Shown one piece after another: positions 11,972 through 22,891 of a stretch of 64,000 nt of DNA. This DNA comes from Stachybotrys elegans (taxonomy: Eukaryota; Ascomycota; Sordariomycetes; Hypocreales; Stachybotryaceae). The position numbers were made by a program, and so were the translations under genes. Under the pieces are notes generated by a model, which saw nothing but the letters and a program-made list of their open reading frames with translations, ran no database searches and was not told the origin of the DNA. The stretch covers positions 2,232,001 through 2,296,000 of the forward strand of contig JAGPNK010000002.1 of NCBI GenBank assembly GCA_020746835.1, written 5' to 3'. Each line of letters begins with the position of its first letter. Within the stretch, counting starts at the first letter, position 1.

Positions 11972-12462
11972 TTGATTGATGATGAGCGTGTCTTTTGTTA
12001 TTGCACAACTGAAATGTATAATACCACTTATGAGGTGGGGAGGGGGTTATGTGTGTTGGGCAGCGCGAGCACCAGTTGCTCACTTTTTTTTTTTCCATTA
12101 TTTATTTGTAGGAGGACAAAAACGGTTCATGACAGAAGGATGTGTTGGAAGGGAAGGGAACACAGGGTATCGCGTTAGAGCATTGGCATTGCTGCACAGG
12201 GGGCGTTAATAAGAACTTAATCTCTGGGCTACCCTGGCACCAAACTCCAAGTACTCATTATCCCGGATATGATCAGCCGGGTTCTCGCCTATCCCGGCTC
12301 AGCCACGCCGGAGCAGCACCAGATAACATGGTGTCGAGGAAGCACTTCCACGTAGGCAGATGACGTTGTCCATGCGGGAAGTAGCAACACAATAAGAGGT
12401 ACTGTGCAGATTTCTCCGATCTCGTCCGTCCTGCCTTCGTCGTCGCTGCGCCGGGATAAGGG
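11972..12462. other. Intergenic region between SP-RING and Zn2Cys6 genes
   Basis: Tandem same-strand spacer holding the 3' UTR of the SP-RING gene (T-rich around 12085) and the promoter of the regulator. No gene seen. Confidence 0.6.
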
Positions 12463-14715
12463 ATGGAGGAAGAGAGCGATTCGGCCGGACGGCCTAGGAG
12501 CCCTCAGCGCCGCCTGAGAGCCTGTGTGCCCTGCGCTTCGGCCAAAGCGAGGTGCCATTTCCAGGAGGCGAATATTCCACAGCATGTTTGCGACCGGTAC
12601 GTCTTACTTGGGGAATCCAGAGGGGCTTACCATGTTGTGCTAACGCCATGTTTATAGGTGCCAGAAGCTGGGCATTGAGTGTACTGCAAAAGCCACCAAG
12701 AGTGTGCGACGACCACGCCAGATTAAACCGCTGGACAGGTACGAAAAAAGGAGACTTAAAACTTGAACATTCTCTTTATTCTCTGTTTCCATCATCCATT
12801 CGTGGCGAGACTGACAAGGAGTGGCGGCATTTACAGCCGGGTCGCAGCCCTAGAGAAGGAGCTCAAAGACTTGAAGTCCCTTCTTTGCAACCCAGATGCC
12901 AGCATATCGAGCCCAGCCCAGGCCAGCTCCGTTATCACAGCCGATTCGTCAATCCATCCCGCAGGCATAGCAGGTCTGTCATCGTCCAACTCGACCGCCT
13001 CGTCAGCAGACATCACCCACCTGGCCGGAGGCAACACCACGGCCAACCATGCGCCCGAGGCTGGTGTCTGCCCCTTGTTTGACTTCACATGGCTCCAAGC
13101 GAACGAGGTTCTGAGGATATTCCGGGACAAGTACATGCCGGTATTCCCCTTTGTCTTGCTCAGACCGGATGCGACCATGGAGCAACTGGTGCTGACGAAG
13201 CCATTTACGAGCCGTGCTATTATACTGGTCGCAGCGCCGTTGCCGATTCCTCGAGTCCGCAAGATCAAGGAGGGCGTCATGTCGTACCTCGGCCAGCATC
13301 TCTTGGTGCAGGATGAGATGTCTCTCGATATTCTGCTGGGGCTTTTGATCGTCATTGCCTGGTGAGTAGACATCGCTGTTCAGCTGGAGCCTGGATACTG
13401 AACCTGAGGCGTGTAGGTATGGCACGTGGATACGTGAAAGTGCCATCACGCATCTCACGTACTTGGCACTCGGTTACGCACACAACCTCGGACTCACCCG
13501 GATTCCCTTGAGTATACTCCAGCAGATGGGCTTGGACAATATACCAGACGACCTGAGACACAGCAACTTGGCGGCGATTATCAGCCGGACGCACTCCTCA
13601 GAGGACCAGAGAGCACTTCTCGGCTGCTACTACTTGGTATCAATGTAAGCCAGCTCATGCCCGCTAAACGCGGCAAGTCTTTTGCCGAAGTTGACAAGCG
13701 CCATCCCAGGAACTCGGCTCACTTTGGTCGGAACAATCCCATGAGAAGTCGCTATGTCGACATTTGCAGCGACAGCCTCGGCTGGGCAAGGGAGAACGAG
13801 ACCGACTTCTTCGCCGAGAGGAACATCCGCATGATGCAGATCATGGAGAAGATCTTCGACACCTTCGGGTCCACCAACAGCGGCGAGCCGCCCAAGCCCT
13901 ACCTGACGCTGCTCGCCAACCATTCCCGGGCCATCCAGCTCGAGCTGGACGCGCTCCTCGGCACCGTCAACAGCGAGTTTGACAGGCTCGACGCCATCTA
14001 CGCGCCGTCCAAGAGCCCGGAAATCTTTGTGTACCTGCGCAAGAAGTTCGCCCTCGAGTACAACTACCTGCTGATGCGCCTCTACGAACCCGCCACGCAC
14101 CTGCAAAAGGTCAGCGAGAACAACGCTGCCCCGGACATGCTCCGGCCCATATACGCGCGCAACTGCCTGTACGCGGCCAAGCGCTTCTTCGACACGCTCT
14201 TCGCGCTCACGTCCTCCGAGGTCATCTACGAGACCATCGTCCTCATGGAGCACGTCACCTACATGCTCGTCGTCACCTCGCGCATCCTGCTCATGGACCA
14301 GCCCGGCTGGGACCTCGAGCACGCTCGCGCCACCATCGACCTCCTCGCCGTCCTCGACCGCCTCAAGGAGCGCCTGCTGAGCATCGAGGTCGTCTGCCGC
14401 CACGATGCCGAGCGCTTCGCCCACGACGTCATGGGCGTCCCCGCCACGCCCGAGGAGATGCAGGCCACGGGCTACGGGACGGAGATGGCCAAGAAGGTCA
14501 GCTTCCTCAGGGAGTGGTACGACGCGCGCACGAGCGGCAGCACGTCGGCCGAGTGGTTTGCTGCGGGCGCCGGCCGCGACCTCCTGACGGAACTCCAGGC
14601 GGCGAATGGTCGAACCGGAGGGCTCGCACCAGGCGCGGCGTCGGGAGGCTGGCTTGGGGGTTTATTTACCGAGTTTGCTTGGGATTTCGACATGACGAAT
14701 GCTTACGATACATAG
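12463..14715 (+). CDS. Zn2Cys6 fungal transcription factor
   Basis: Gal4-class regulator. Exons: 12463-12596, 12658-12738, 12837-13361, 13417-13644 and 13710-14715; introns of 61, 98, 55 and 65 nt. The product is 657 aa. The zinc cluster is at residues 21-53: C21, C24, C31, C43, C46 and C53. The loop between the third and fourth cysteine is long (11 residues instead of about 5-6). A basic linker (SVRRPRQIKP) and a short coiled coil (RVAALEKELKDLKSLL) follow, as expected of a dimer binding paired half-sites. The rest resembles the fungal-specific regulatory domain. The first intron splits the zinc finger. Codon use becomes very GC-rich in the last exon. It follows the SP-RING gene on the same strand. 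The target pathway cannot be told from the sequence. Confidence 0.9.
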
Positions 14716-15154
14716 GCAAAGACAGATGGGGGACAGATGAAACGAATGGGAGATGAGCCGTAGGAATAGAGCCGGGTATTGAGGCGGTGCTACAAAGGGA
14801 TAGATACACAATATACAAAGGGCCTCCGAACGAGTGGTCCAGTATACGGCATCTACCATGTTTTCTACAATCGTCTCATGGCACCTTTTAATGTTGTGAA
14901 TCATACAATCAATCTACCTATATTTCAAGTGGATTCCTAGTTTGCGCCTACACCACCCCTTGAAATGCTAAAAGGCGTAATGTGAAATACGCTGCCAGAA
15001 AACAAACGCCGTCGCTGATGATACATCATAACCGAGACCTTGTCGGTGGTGGTCTCGAACTGCTGCCTGGCGGGCCCACCAGCGCGTGTGAGTCCATGTC
15101 AGGAATTAAGTGAAGCAGCAGGCCATGCCTTGTTCATGCTGGACAACCTGAACA
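14716..15154. other. Convergent 3' region
   Basis: It lies between the stops of the Zn2Cys6 gene (+) and SPT2 (-). It is AT-richer than the flanking coding sequence, consistent with two 3' UTRs. No gene seen. Confidence 0.6.
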
Positions 15155-16327
15155 CTAACGTCGGTTGGAACGCATGGCTTCCATGGCCCGCCTCTTCCTT
15201 GCCTCCTTCTCAGCCTTGTGCTGCTGTTCAAGTCGAGCCTCCTCAATGTCCTCCCGGCGGGCGATGCGTTCCGCCTGGCGCTCTTCGACATCCAGTTCAT
15301 CCAGGCCAGCTTCCATGTCCGAGGACCCATCTGAGGCATAGCCATAGCGAGGCTCATCTTCCTCGCCTTCGTCATAGTCGATAAAGTCATCCATGTCCTC
15401 ATCGTACTCGTCATCATGGCGAGACCGACCGGTTGGCCTAGAATAACTGCGCGGAGGGTTCAACAGAGCACCGCCACGTGGCTCCTTGTCGCTTCGTTTG
15501 GCGGCACCGGGCTTTGGTCGAGCCGTGCCCGAGTATCCCGTCACGGCCTGCACCGATTTCTTTATCTTCTTGGGTGGCTCTTCCTCCGCCGGGCGACTTG
15601 CTTTTCCAAACTTTGAGCCATTCGTGTTCGCGTTCTTTGCACCCTTGGCCGGAAGCGCCCCGTTGCCAATAGCACCTGGCCGCTGACCTGCACGCGCAGA
15701 GCCTGCGTACCCGTTGGGCTTGTCACCCGCTCCACGGGGAAGTGCTTTGGCGTCACTAGCCCTGGCGTCTTTGACATCCTTGCCGTCACGCTTGACGGCA
15801 CCCTTCTCTACCTTCTTATGCTGAATCTTGCCGACCTGCCCCATCACTGCCTGGGCGCGCTGCCCTCTTGCCAAGATCTCAGCGAAAGAGCCCTTCTTGG
15901 GTGGTGCTTTAGGGGCCGACGTATCGGCTGCTGGTGCGGGCGATGCTCGTGCAGATGTTGAGGCAGACTTGGCGATCTTGTTGATTCCATTCGCCGGTCT
16001 CGTGGCTGCAGTTGCCGGCTTGATACCAGTTCCATTCGATGGCCGGGGCGGCGCGATCGTGGTATTCAAGGTAGTGGGCCGAGTGGACTTGGGCGGCGAA
16101 GGCCGACGCAGCGTCTTGGTATCATCCTGTCGTAGGTCGTCTTCTGCTTTCCGCTTGGGGATGGTAACAGCACGCGTGAGGACGGGAGTTGTCGTCTCGG
16201 GTGTCGTCGACTTGCCGCCGCTGATTTGGGCGAGGAGATCTCCGATCTAAAGCGAGAGTCAGACTAGGTGTGACGTTGGGGGGGAAAGTGGCAGAACGTG
16301 TCATATGCGGGTAGGACTCACAGGCAT
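15155..16327 (-). CDS. SPT2: SPT2 chromatin protein with a six-nucleotide first coding exon
   Basis: Histone H3-H4-binding chromatin factor linked to transcription elongation and suppression of cryptic transcription; nuclear. Exons: 16327-16322 (only ATG CCT) and 16246-15155, separated by a 75-nt intron with ends GTGAGT..TTTAG. The product is 365 aa and begins MPIGDLLAQISG, the typical N terminus of fungal SPT2. The middle is Lys/Ala/Pro-rich and disordered, with GSFAEILARGQ near residue 125. The acidic DDEYDEDMDDFIDYDE stretch and the charged C-terminal helix (EERQAERIARRED to RRAMEAMRSNRR) form the conserved SPT2 domain. No in-frame ATG exists in exon 2 before the conserved start, which supports the micro-exon. 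It is divergent from ribosomal P2, 894 bp away. Confidence 0.93.
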
Positions 16328-17221
16328 GGTTGCTTCTTCTTGGACGCAAAATCGACCAGGGAATGGGAGAGAAGAGTCAACAGAGGGAGCGTCGATCGTG
16401 AGTCATCAAATGATACGTCCGTCGCTCCCGTTGAGATGCTGGGTTGCTGCTTGCCGCCTGGACCAGAAAATCCCCCCCCTTCGGAACGTGAGCGAGCCAA
16501 CTCGTTCGACCCAGAAAAAAAAAAGAGACAGTCAGATTCCACGTCTCGAGCTGAGTCGAATGCGAGGACGAGAGCGGAAATCGACACGCGTCGGAATCGA
16601 GCAGAGAGGCGGAGAGGCAAATCCGGCAAGAATGGCGTAGGCGGAAAGGATACACAAAGAGAAATTAAGAGTTGAAAAGGTTCTTTCGCGGGCAGCAAAC
16701 AGGTTGGAAACAACCGATGGTAGAGCCCTCCCTCACAACGAGAACCAACTTAGGCACGTGACGCTTTCATTTAGCCCATGGAGCCTTCTGGACTCTCAAC
16801 CTGCGTGCTGTGGCGGTGTGGGCAAACATGAGGCTGGTGGGATGTGGCTCAGGCCAAACAGCCCCGCCGAGAGCCCCCCCGGGCCCTAATGGTTGGCCGT
16901 GGCCCAATTTTTGGCGCCCACACAACCGCACATCTAAAATACAGGGAACTTTTCGAACCTCAACTTGGGACTTTTCTTTCCTACTCAACCGAAACCGTCA
17001 CCAAGAACTCGAAGGCTTCAGTCTCCGCCCAACTTGCGGTTAAATTGATTGATTTCTCGTGTTCCTCCTACACTTTCATACTGTAAGAGGCCCTCTAATC
17101 CCCGCGAGTTAACATCGATCCGCTGTGCACAAATACCCACACGCCCGTCGCAAACGTCCATATTCGAAGAGAATCCCATTCTGACCATTCCTCTCGCTAT
17201 TTCGCAGAAACCACATTCAAA
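16328..17221. other. Divergent promoter region of SPT2 and ribosomal P2
   Basis: An 894-bp spacer between two divergent starts. The P2 side is pyrimidine-rich (about 16990-17220), typical of strongly expressed fungal genes. Small open frames show no conservation that I recognise. Confidence 0.6.
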
Positions 17222-17680
17222 ATGAAGCACCTCGCTGCCTACCTTCTCCTCGGCCTCGGTGGCAACACCTCGCCTTCCGCCAGCGACATCAAGTCCGTCC
17301 TCGAGGCCGTCGGTGTTGAGGCTGACGATGAGCGTCTCGACAAGCTCCTCGAGGAGCTCAAGGGCAAGGACATCAACGAGGTAGGATGAGCCGCCGCAGC
17401 CGACTGGAATTGCCCCATGGCACAGATGTACTGACGCCTAGTAGCTGATTGCTGCCGGTTCCGAGAAGCTTGCTTCCGTCCCCAGCGGTGGTGCCGGTGG
17501 TGGCGCCGCTGCTGGTGGCGCCGCTGCCGCCGGCGGTGCTGCCGAGGAGGCCAAGGAGGAGGAAAAGGAGGAGGGTAAGTCGTCTCGATTCAACTGTGTG
17601 TGCGATGTAGACCGGGTGCTGACAGTCCTGCAGAGAAGGAGGAATCCGACGAGGATATGGGCTTCGGTCTGTTCGACTAA
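17222..17680 (+). CDS. RPP2: 60S acidic ribosomal protein P2
   Basis: Stalk protein of the large ribosomal subunit; it dimerises with P1, and its tail recruits GTPase translation factors. Exons: 17222-17380, 17445-17574 and 17634-17680; introns of 64 and 59 nt. The product is 111 aa, the usual size. The N-terminal helical domain ([15 protein letters not shown], then [18 protein letters not shown]) is followed by a Gly/Ala hinge (residues about 64-85), an acidic Glu/Lys stretch and the invariant tail [12 protein letters not shown]. The tail Ser is the known phosphorylation site in the family. P1 would have a different N terminus, so P2 is preferred. An AATAAA lies 164 bp past the stop. Confidence 0.98.
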
Positions 17681-18432
17681 GCGCGCCTCTATCGAGCTCC
17701 CGCTACGTGACTACGCCTCACGAATTTCGAAGATCCTACGGACCGGTTATGCGGCTTTTCTTGCATGTTCTGCGCATGGGAGGGGCAGCTGCTCATGGCT
17801 GGCTTGGGCGCCCTGGTTTAAGGACGGGCATTGATACCTGGTGAATAAAATTATGACTTGGGTCTCTTCGAAACTACTTCGTACTCTGTCTCGTGATTTT
17901 GTGCCTTCTTGTCCCACGACATGCACATGGTTGCCAGCTGCGTCAAGGCGTCGTGGCATTCCCCTCGTTCTATGCTGCAAATCGCGAGCCGTACCAACCA
18001 ACGCTGTCCACATCATGATACATAAGACGCAGGTGGTAGGTTGTGGGCTTCTGGTGATATGTGACAGTTTATGATTGCATTCACGCGTTGTACTCTGGTC
18101 AGACATCCAAAGAACCCATGTCCTCAATAAAGACATTCACAATGAACAAATGAGTCAACAGTTGCAAAGCTTTTGATCCTTAGTATGAGCAGCGAGTATC
18201 AACGAAACATCGGGTATTCCGTGAGAGAAGTAGTACACAGAAGCAAAACGTTAATACAGAGATTTGAAATCATCACCCTTGGCTGGTGCCAGAAAATGTG
18301 GAAAGAAACAAAGAAACACACCCCCAGAGCGATGCCGCGCCCTTTGCGCCTTGCCAGCCAACAAAAACCAGCCGTACCGATCCATCACACGACGCCTTGG
18401 CCTCTCTATAGAAAAGACTGGTAAATTTCCAA
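17681..18432. other. Convergent 3' region of P2 and the NUFIP1-like gene
   Basis: This holds the P2 3' UTR, with AATAAA at 17844-17849 and another at 18126-18131. Most of it should be 3' UTR or spacer. No gene seen. Confidence 0.6.
17844..17849 (+). promoter_or_regulatory. Probable polyadenylation signal of ribosomal P2
   Basis: A canonical AATAAA hexamer, 164 bp after the P2 stop codon in otherwise non-coding sequence. Confidence 0.5.
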
Positions 18433-20359
18433 TCAGGGAAGATCATCGCTTCGGGTCCGGGGACCATTTGAACTTCCATATGGCTTCAACAGCCAACCCT
18501 GATAGTGCTTCAGCCCTTGAGCATTGGTGTTATTAGCGTTAGGGATGATGGACGGAGGCGGGTTGCGACGAGAAGTTCCTGGCTCTCGCTTGATGGACGG
18601 TGCCTCTCTTTTGACAGGAAGAGGTGGCAATGACGCCGAGGCCGCGGGGAGAAGACTGGTCCCAGTCTTTGAACCCGACGTCTTCTCATCGCCAGTCTTT
18701 TGTGCTTCTCCGGGGGGAGCAGCAGGCATGAGACCCTTGTCTCGGAGGTACTGGATGGACTGAAGGACAGTCAGGTCTTCCTGCTCCTTGTCATTGAGAA
18801 TCAAACGTTGCTGGATGGTCAGCCGGCCATTATTGGCCTCGCGCTCCTTCATGGCCGCCTCTCGGATTTCGGGATCGTGCACAAAACGGCACTTGCCCTT
18901 TTTACCGCAAGTTCCGCCCGTAGAGAAATATTTGCAATGTCTAGAAACGTCGGCCTTTTTGCCAGGGGTAGGGGGATTGGGAACAGTCTGGGGTGGGCGG
19001 GAAGACATCACTTCAGGCCCCTCGTCATCTGACGTGTCTTCCGTAGAAGAATCTCGCATCTCATCTCCCTCATCCCCCTGTTCGCGCTTTCGCTTAATGG
19101 ACGATTCAACTTTACGAAGTTGTTTTCTCAGTTTGTCCGCTTGCTTCTCCAGCGAGGCAGCCTTGTCCTCGCTGCTCTGGTTGGCTTGCGCCGCCTTTTT
19201 GGCTTCCACGCGCGCCTTGGTGGGGAAATTCTTTCTTCGCTCAGCCAAGAAGGCCGCGACATCATTAACACTGCAGCGTGGTCAGCCATCGGGGCAGTTG
19301 AGGAGGGCGTCGAGCGGCTTCCTACCTTAGTGTATCCTGGCCAATGAGCTCGGTGAGAAACTTCTCTTCACCTTCGTCGTCTTCCGACTCCGACTCCATT
19401 CCAGGAGTCAGGCCAAGAGTATTCATCTTGCGCTTCTTCTTTTTGCCAACGGATGGGGCCTCCTTCCTCACATGGGCATCGTTGTTGCTTGGTTTCTGAT
19501 GGCGAGATCTGTCATTTCCGTGATGACCTCCCCTGCCACGCATGCTGCCGTCCCTGCTCCCGCCTCCCCGACCACGCCTGTTGTGGTGGCCATAATACGA
19601 GTCGCGATGATGGGGGGGGCCGGAAGGCGGCGGAGGGGGAGCGCCATACGAGTACGGAGCAGGGTAAGGGCCAGCATGGGGATCGTGAGGATAAGGATGG
19701 CTGTACACACCATTCATGGGCGGGGGAGGTGCCTCATGCTCATACCCTTGGCGCACTGGCTGTCCCATGGGAGGGTGTTTGGAAGCACCACGGTCATTGT
19801 AGCCTCCTCGATGCCTACCACCGCCATAGGACGACTGCTGGTGGGAGGGCCCTTGACCACTCCATTGGGAGGCGTGAGGCGGAGGGGGTTGGTAGGGGTG
19901 GCTGTACTCGGGAGGTCCGTACGGTGGCTGTTGAGCATACTGCGAAGGGGGGTACGGCTGGGGAGCGTAGTTAGGGTGGTAGTTCGAAGATGACAGAGGG
20001 ACAGGAGCGTGCGGAAGGGTGTGAGTATGTGATTGTCCAGGAGGTGGTCCACCATTCCATTGAGCCTGTGGAGTAGGATAAGGTCCAGGCGGAGGATGTG
20101 AAGAGCCGTAGGGCGCCGAACTATGCGGAGCGTACGGCTGGGTCGGATACTCGTAATGTGCTGCAGGAGCTGAACTGTTGTGGTAGTTGCCACGGCCGCC
20201 AGAATGGTGACCGCCTCGACCACCACGACCCGAGCCAGCTCCATGGCGGCCTGATCCTGATCCATGGTATGATGATGAGTTGTGTCCGTAACTAGCTTGG
20301 CCACTCGACGCAGAAGGCGGAGGGGGCGGTGGCGGCGGTCCGTAGCCGTATCCTGACAT
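18433..20359 (-). CDS. NUFIP1/Rsa1-like box C/D snoRNP assembly factor with CCCH finger
   Basis: Likely nucleolar factor that helps assemble box C/D snoRNPs with the R2TP/Hsp90 system (known role of NUFIP1 and yeast Rsa1). Exons: 20359-19326 and 19270-18433 with a 55-nt intron. The product is 623 aa. Residues 1-270 form a low-complexity domain dominated by Gly, Pro, Tyr, His, Ser and Gln, starting with an eight-proline run, with RGG/GRG patches between about 250 and 300. A basic patch KKKKRK precedes the acidic ESESEDDEGEEKFL. The NUFIP1 core is at about 346-365 (VNDVAAFLAERRKNFPT), followed by a coiled coil (LEKQADKLRKQLRKVE). A CCCH finger (C457, C466, C472 and H476; C-x8-C-x5-C-x3-H) and a predicted helix follow. 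The exons join in frame exactly inside the NUFIP1 core. Divergent from RPC25. Confidence 0.88.
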
Positions 20360-21057
20360 GGCGGCGGGAAGATTTCAACTTTGAGGAGATGAAAACAGTG
20401 AGCGGTTGATGCCCAGAAGGCCCAAATCTGTTCAGCTTTTGGGTGGGAAGGTTTTGGGAGTGCGGTGAGGACGATACTTCGTCCCCGGAAAAAAAAAAAA
20501 AAGAGAGAAAAAGGTGTGAATCGACAGGAAAGAAAATAAAATTCAGGCACGATGCGACGGTCGAGAAAACGAACCAAACTGAGTAACACAATCGAAGCAG
20601 AACCAAGATGGCTCCAGGGGAAAGGCGTGAGCGAGAATGAAACTTTTCAAACCTCAATGCAGCTCAAGTCAGGTCGCAAATTACCGTCAGTGCTCGTGTG
20701 GATAAAGAGGCAGCAAGCCATGAATCAAGAACCATTAGCCCGAAACCAGAAGGCGGTGAGCGACAAGCTTCGAGGATGCGCTAGCCGCATCGGGTGGATC
20801 TCGTGCCCCTCCAACGACTTTCTGCCAGGCCAAAAATGCTGCTAGTACAAGGTTAGTAGTATCGAAGAACGGAATCTTTTCCAGCTGGAAGGTGCAACCG
20901 GGTTTCATAATATTAGCGACCACGTACGACGCAGGACCGTGACACCCTCGCTTACATACCTGTAGTTCTCGGCTCCGACATGCTGCTGTAGACTGCAATG
21001 TGAAGACATCGTACTTGTCCCTCGAAAGATTCCCTGAAACCACCACTGCTGCGCACA
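20360..21057. other. Divergent promoter region of NUFIP1-like and RPC25 genes
   Basis: A 698-bp spacer between two divergent start codons. The NUFIP1-like side carries a 14-base A run near 20490-20503, read as T on its own strand. No gene seen. Confidence 0.6.
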
Positions 21058-21878
21058 ATGTTCATCCTGGTACACAAGCCGGCCCTCTCACCAGCTCTTT
21101 CATGCGCTGACCTTTTTGCGCAGACGAAAATTGCAGATCTGGTGCAGATTGCACCAGCTGACTTCTCCAAGACCAGCATAGTTGCTATAGAAGACAACAT
21201 CAACGCCAAGTACTCCAATAAGGTCAGAAGCTGCCCTCGTCTTTTGCTTTCCTACCGCTCGAGGCATGGTGCTGATGCTTCACTTTTGGCAACAGGTTAT
21301 TCAAAAGATTGGGCTTTGCATTTGCCTCTACGACTTGCTCTGGTTCTCCGAAGGCCTCATTGGCCATGGGACAGGCCTTGTCAATGTGAATGGTGAGCGG
21401 CAGTCGCGACTAATGTGAGCCAGCCTGAGTGCTAATGACTCACAGTCGAGTTCCGCATGGTCGTGTTCCGTCCCTTCAAGGGTGAAGTCATGCTAGCGAG
21501 AATCAGAAGCTCCACGCCGGCTGGCATCAATTTGAGGACAGACTTCTTTGACGACATCTTCGTACCTTATGAGGAACTCCCTCCTGGTGCCGAATAGTGA
21601 GCACACGCTTGATGCCTTTTCACAATACTTTGGTTGCTGACACCCCCGCTAGCAACCACAGCGAACAACTATGGATCTGGAATTTCGACGGCGAGAGCTT
21701 ATTCTACGATATCCACGAAATGGTGCGCTTCCAAGTCATTGACGAGGAGTGGCACGACCAGACGCCTGCTGGCCCGACACAAACCGATGAGGCAGCAGTC
21801 AAGACACCATATCGCATCAAGGGAAGCATGGCTCGAGACGGTCTGGGCGTCTGCTTGTGGTGGGATGGAGCTGAATAA
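21058..21878 (+). CDS. RPC25: RNA polymerase III subunit RPC25 (Rpb7 family)
   Basis: Stalk subunit of RNA polymerase III, partner of RPC17; needed for initiation on tRNA and 5S genes. Exons: 21058-21069, 21124-21222, 21296-21392, 21446-21596 and 21653-21878. The product is 194 aa, the family size. Exon 1 codes only for MFIL. The 54-nt intron that follows is a multiple of three without stops, so an unspliced reading would insert 18 wrong residues. Spliced, the N terminus reads MFILTKIADLVQI, as in fungal orthologues. The tip domain includes NINAKYSNKVIQKIGLC and GLIGHGTGLVNVNVEFR; the OB-fold domain includes VVFRPFKGEVMLARI and the C-terminal GLGVCLWWD. Its stop is only 54 bp from the EMC3 stop. 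Confidence 0.97.
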
Positions 21879-21932
21879 ACATGACTGTGCATACCCAGGC
21901 CCTAGATCTACCGACTCCTGTCTATTCTAAAT

Positions 21933-22891
21933 TTACAACTTGATACCCTCCAGCAAGCGTTGCTCGACATTGTCTAGAACCGAGTAGTGCTCAACGACAG
22001 CCAAGTTCTCTGCCTCGGCCTTGAACTGCTTGTCAGGGTCCGGAGCAGCACCACCCATGGGGTTGGGCATTTGCTGCTGCTGCATCTGCTGCGCGACCTG
22101 GCTAGCGGCTATTACAATGTATGCGTTAACAGCTGTTGCTCATGTTGTCAGGGGGGGAGGGGGAGTTGTCCAAAACTCACCATTATCGCTTCCGAGGAGG
22201 AAAACATAGACGAACTGCAGACCGAAAATGCACAAGAAATACCAGCTTATGCTTGACATCCATCGAGGGTCCATGTCCTTGGTCTGCACGCCAGCTTGGA
22301 GCATGCTCTTGAACTTGATAGTAAGGGGAAACGGCAGTTTCACTGAAGACATGTTAGCTCGAGAGGAATTCAGTGCGCGCAATATTGCGTACTGATGACA
22401 TAGCCACTGAAGAAGGCATTGATCCAGCTCATGATCAGAGTGTTGGGGATAATCATGGCCATGTTGTTCTTCATCATGCCCATCATTCCGTCCATCTGGC
22501 TCGGGTCGGAGAATGGGCTGGCAGGAGGCTGGCCCTTGCTATCGGGGTCCTTCAAGAAGGCGCCCGACTCGTATCCGGCAATGAGGGCTTCGCGGCGGGC
22601 CTCGAACGACTTTTGCGAGAGGGAGTGGTAGTTGGATCGGAGGGCGACGCCGCGGGCCAGGGACCTCTGCTCACGCATGGCCTTGGCCTCGAGCTTCTTG
22701 GGCTGTGTGGAGAGGAGGACAGACGCATAGTGGCGCAGTACACCGGTTAGGACCATGACAATGGTAATGGGGATCAGGATCCAGTAGCTACTAGAGGATT
22801 AGCCATGCACCCTCAGAGGGGTTCCTCGGATGAGCCGCACGTACAACAACTGGGGGTCCCTGTGGAGGGTCTGGACGACGGGTTGAGCCAT
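21933..22891 (-). CDS. EMC3: ER membrane protein complex subunit 3 (membrane insertase)
   Basis: Core insertase subunit of the EMC, from the Oxa1/YidC/Get1 superfamily; it inserts tail-anchored and multipass proteins into the ER membrane. Exons: 22891-22845, 22787-22393, 22342-22181 and 22108-21933; introns of 57, 50 and 72 nt. The product is 259 aa. The first membrane segment is YWILIPITIVMVLTGVLRHY, with the Arg that the insertase family keeps near the end of helix 1. A cytosolic coiled coil (KKLEAKAMREQRSLARG) follows. Two more membrane segments are around NMAMIIPNTLIMSWINAFFS and SSISWYFLCIFGLQFVYVFL, joined by the conserved KLPFPLTIKFKSMLQ loop. The tail has a Gln/Met-rich stretch. Exon 1 ends within the codon of the Phe before YW. 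Divergent from SPC2. Confidence 0.96.

Noticed and set aside
13606..13720. A broken regulator gene (apparent stop after YYLVSM)
   Set aside because: The stop lies in a 65-nt intron (13645-13709) whose removal restores the frame into the next exon, so the gene is intact.
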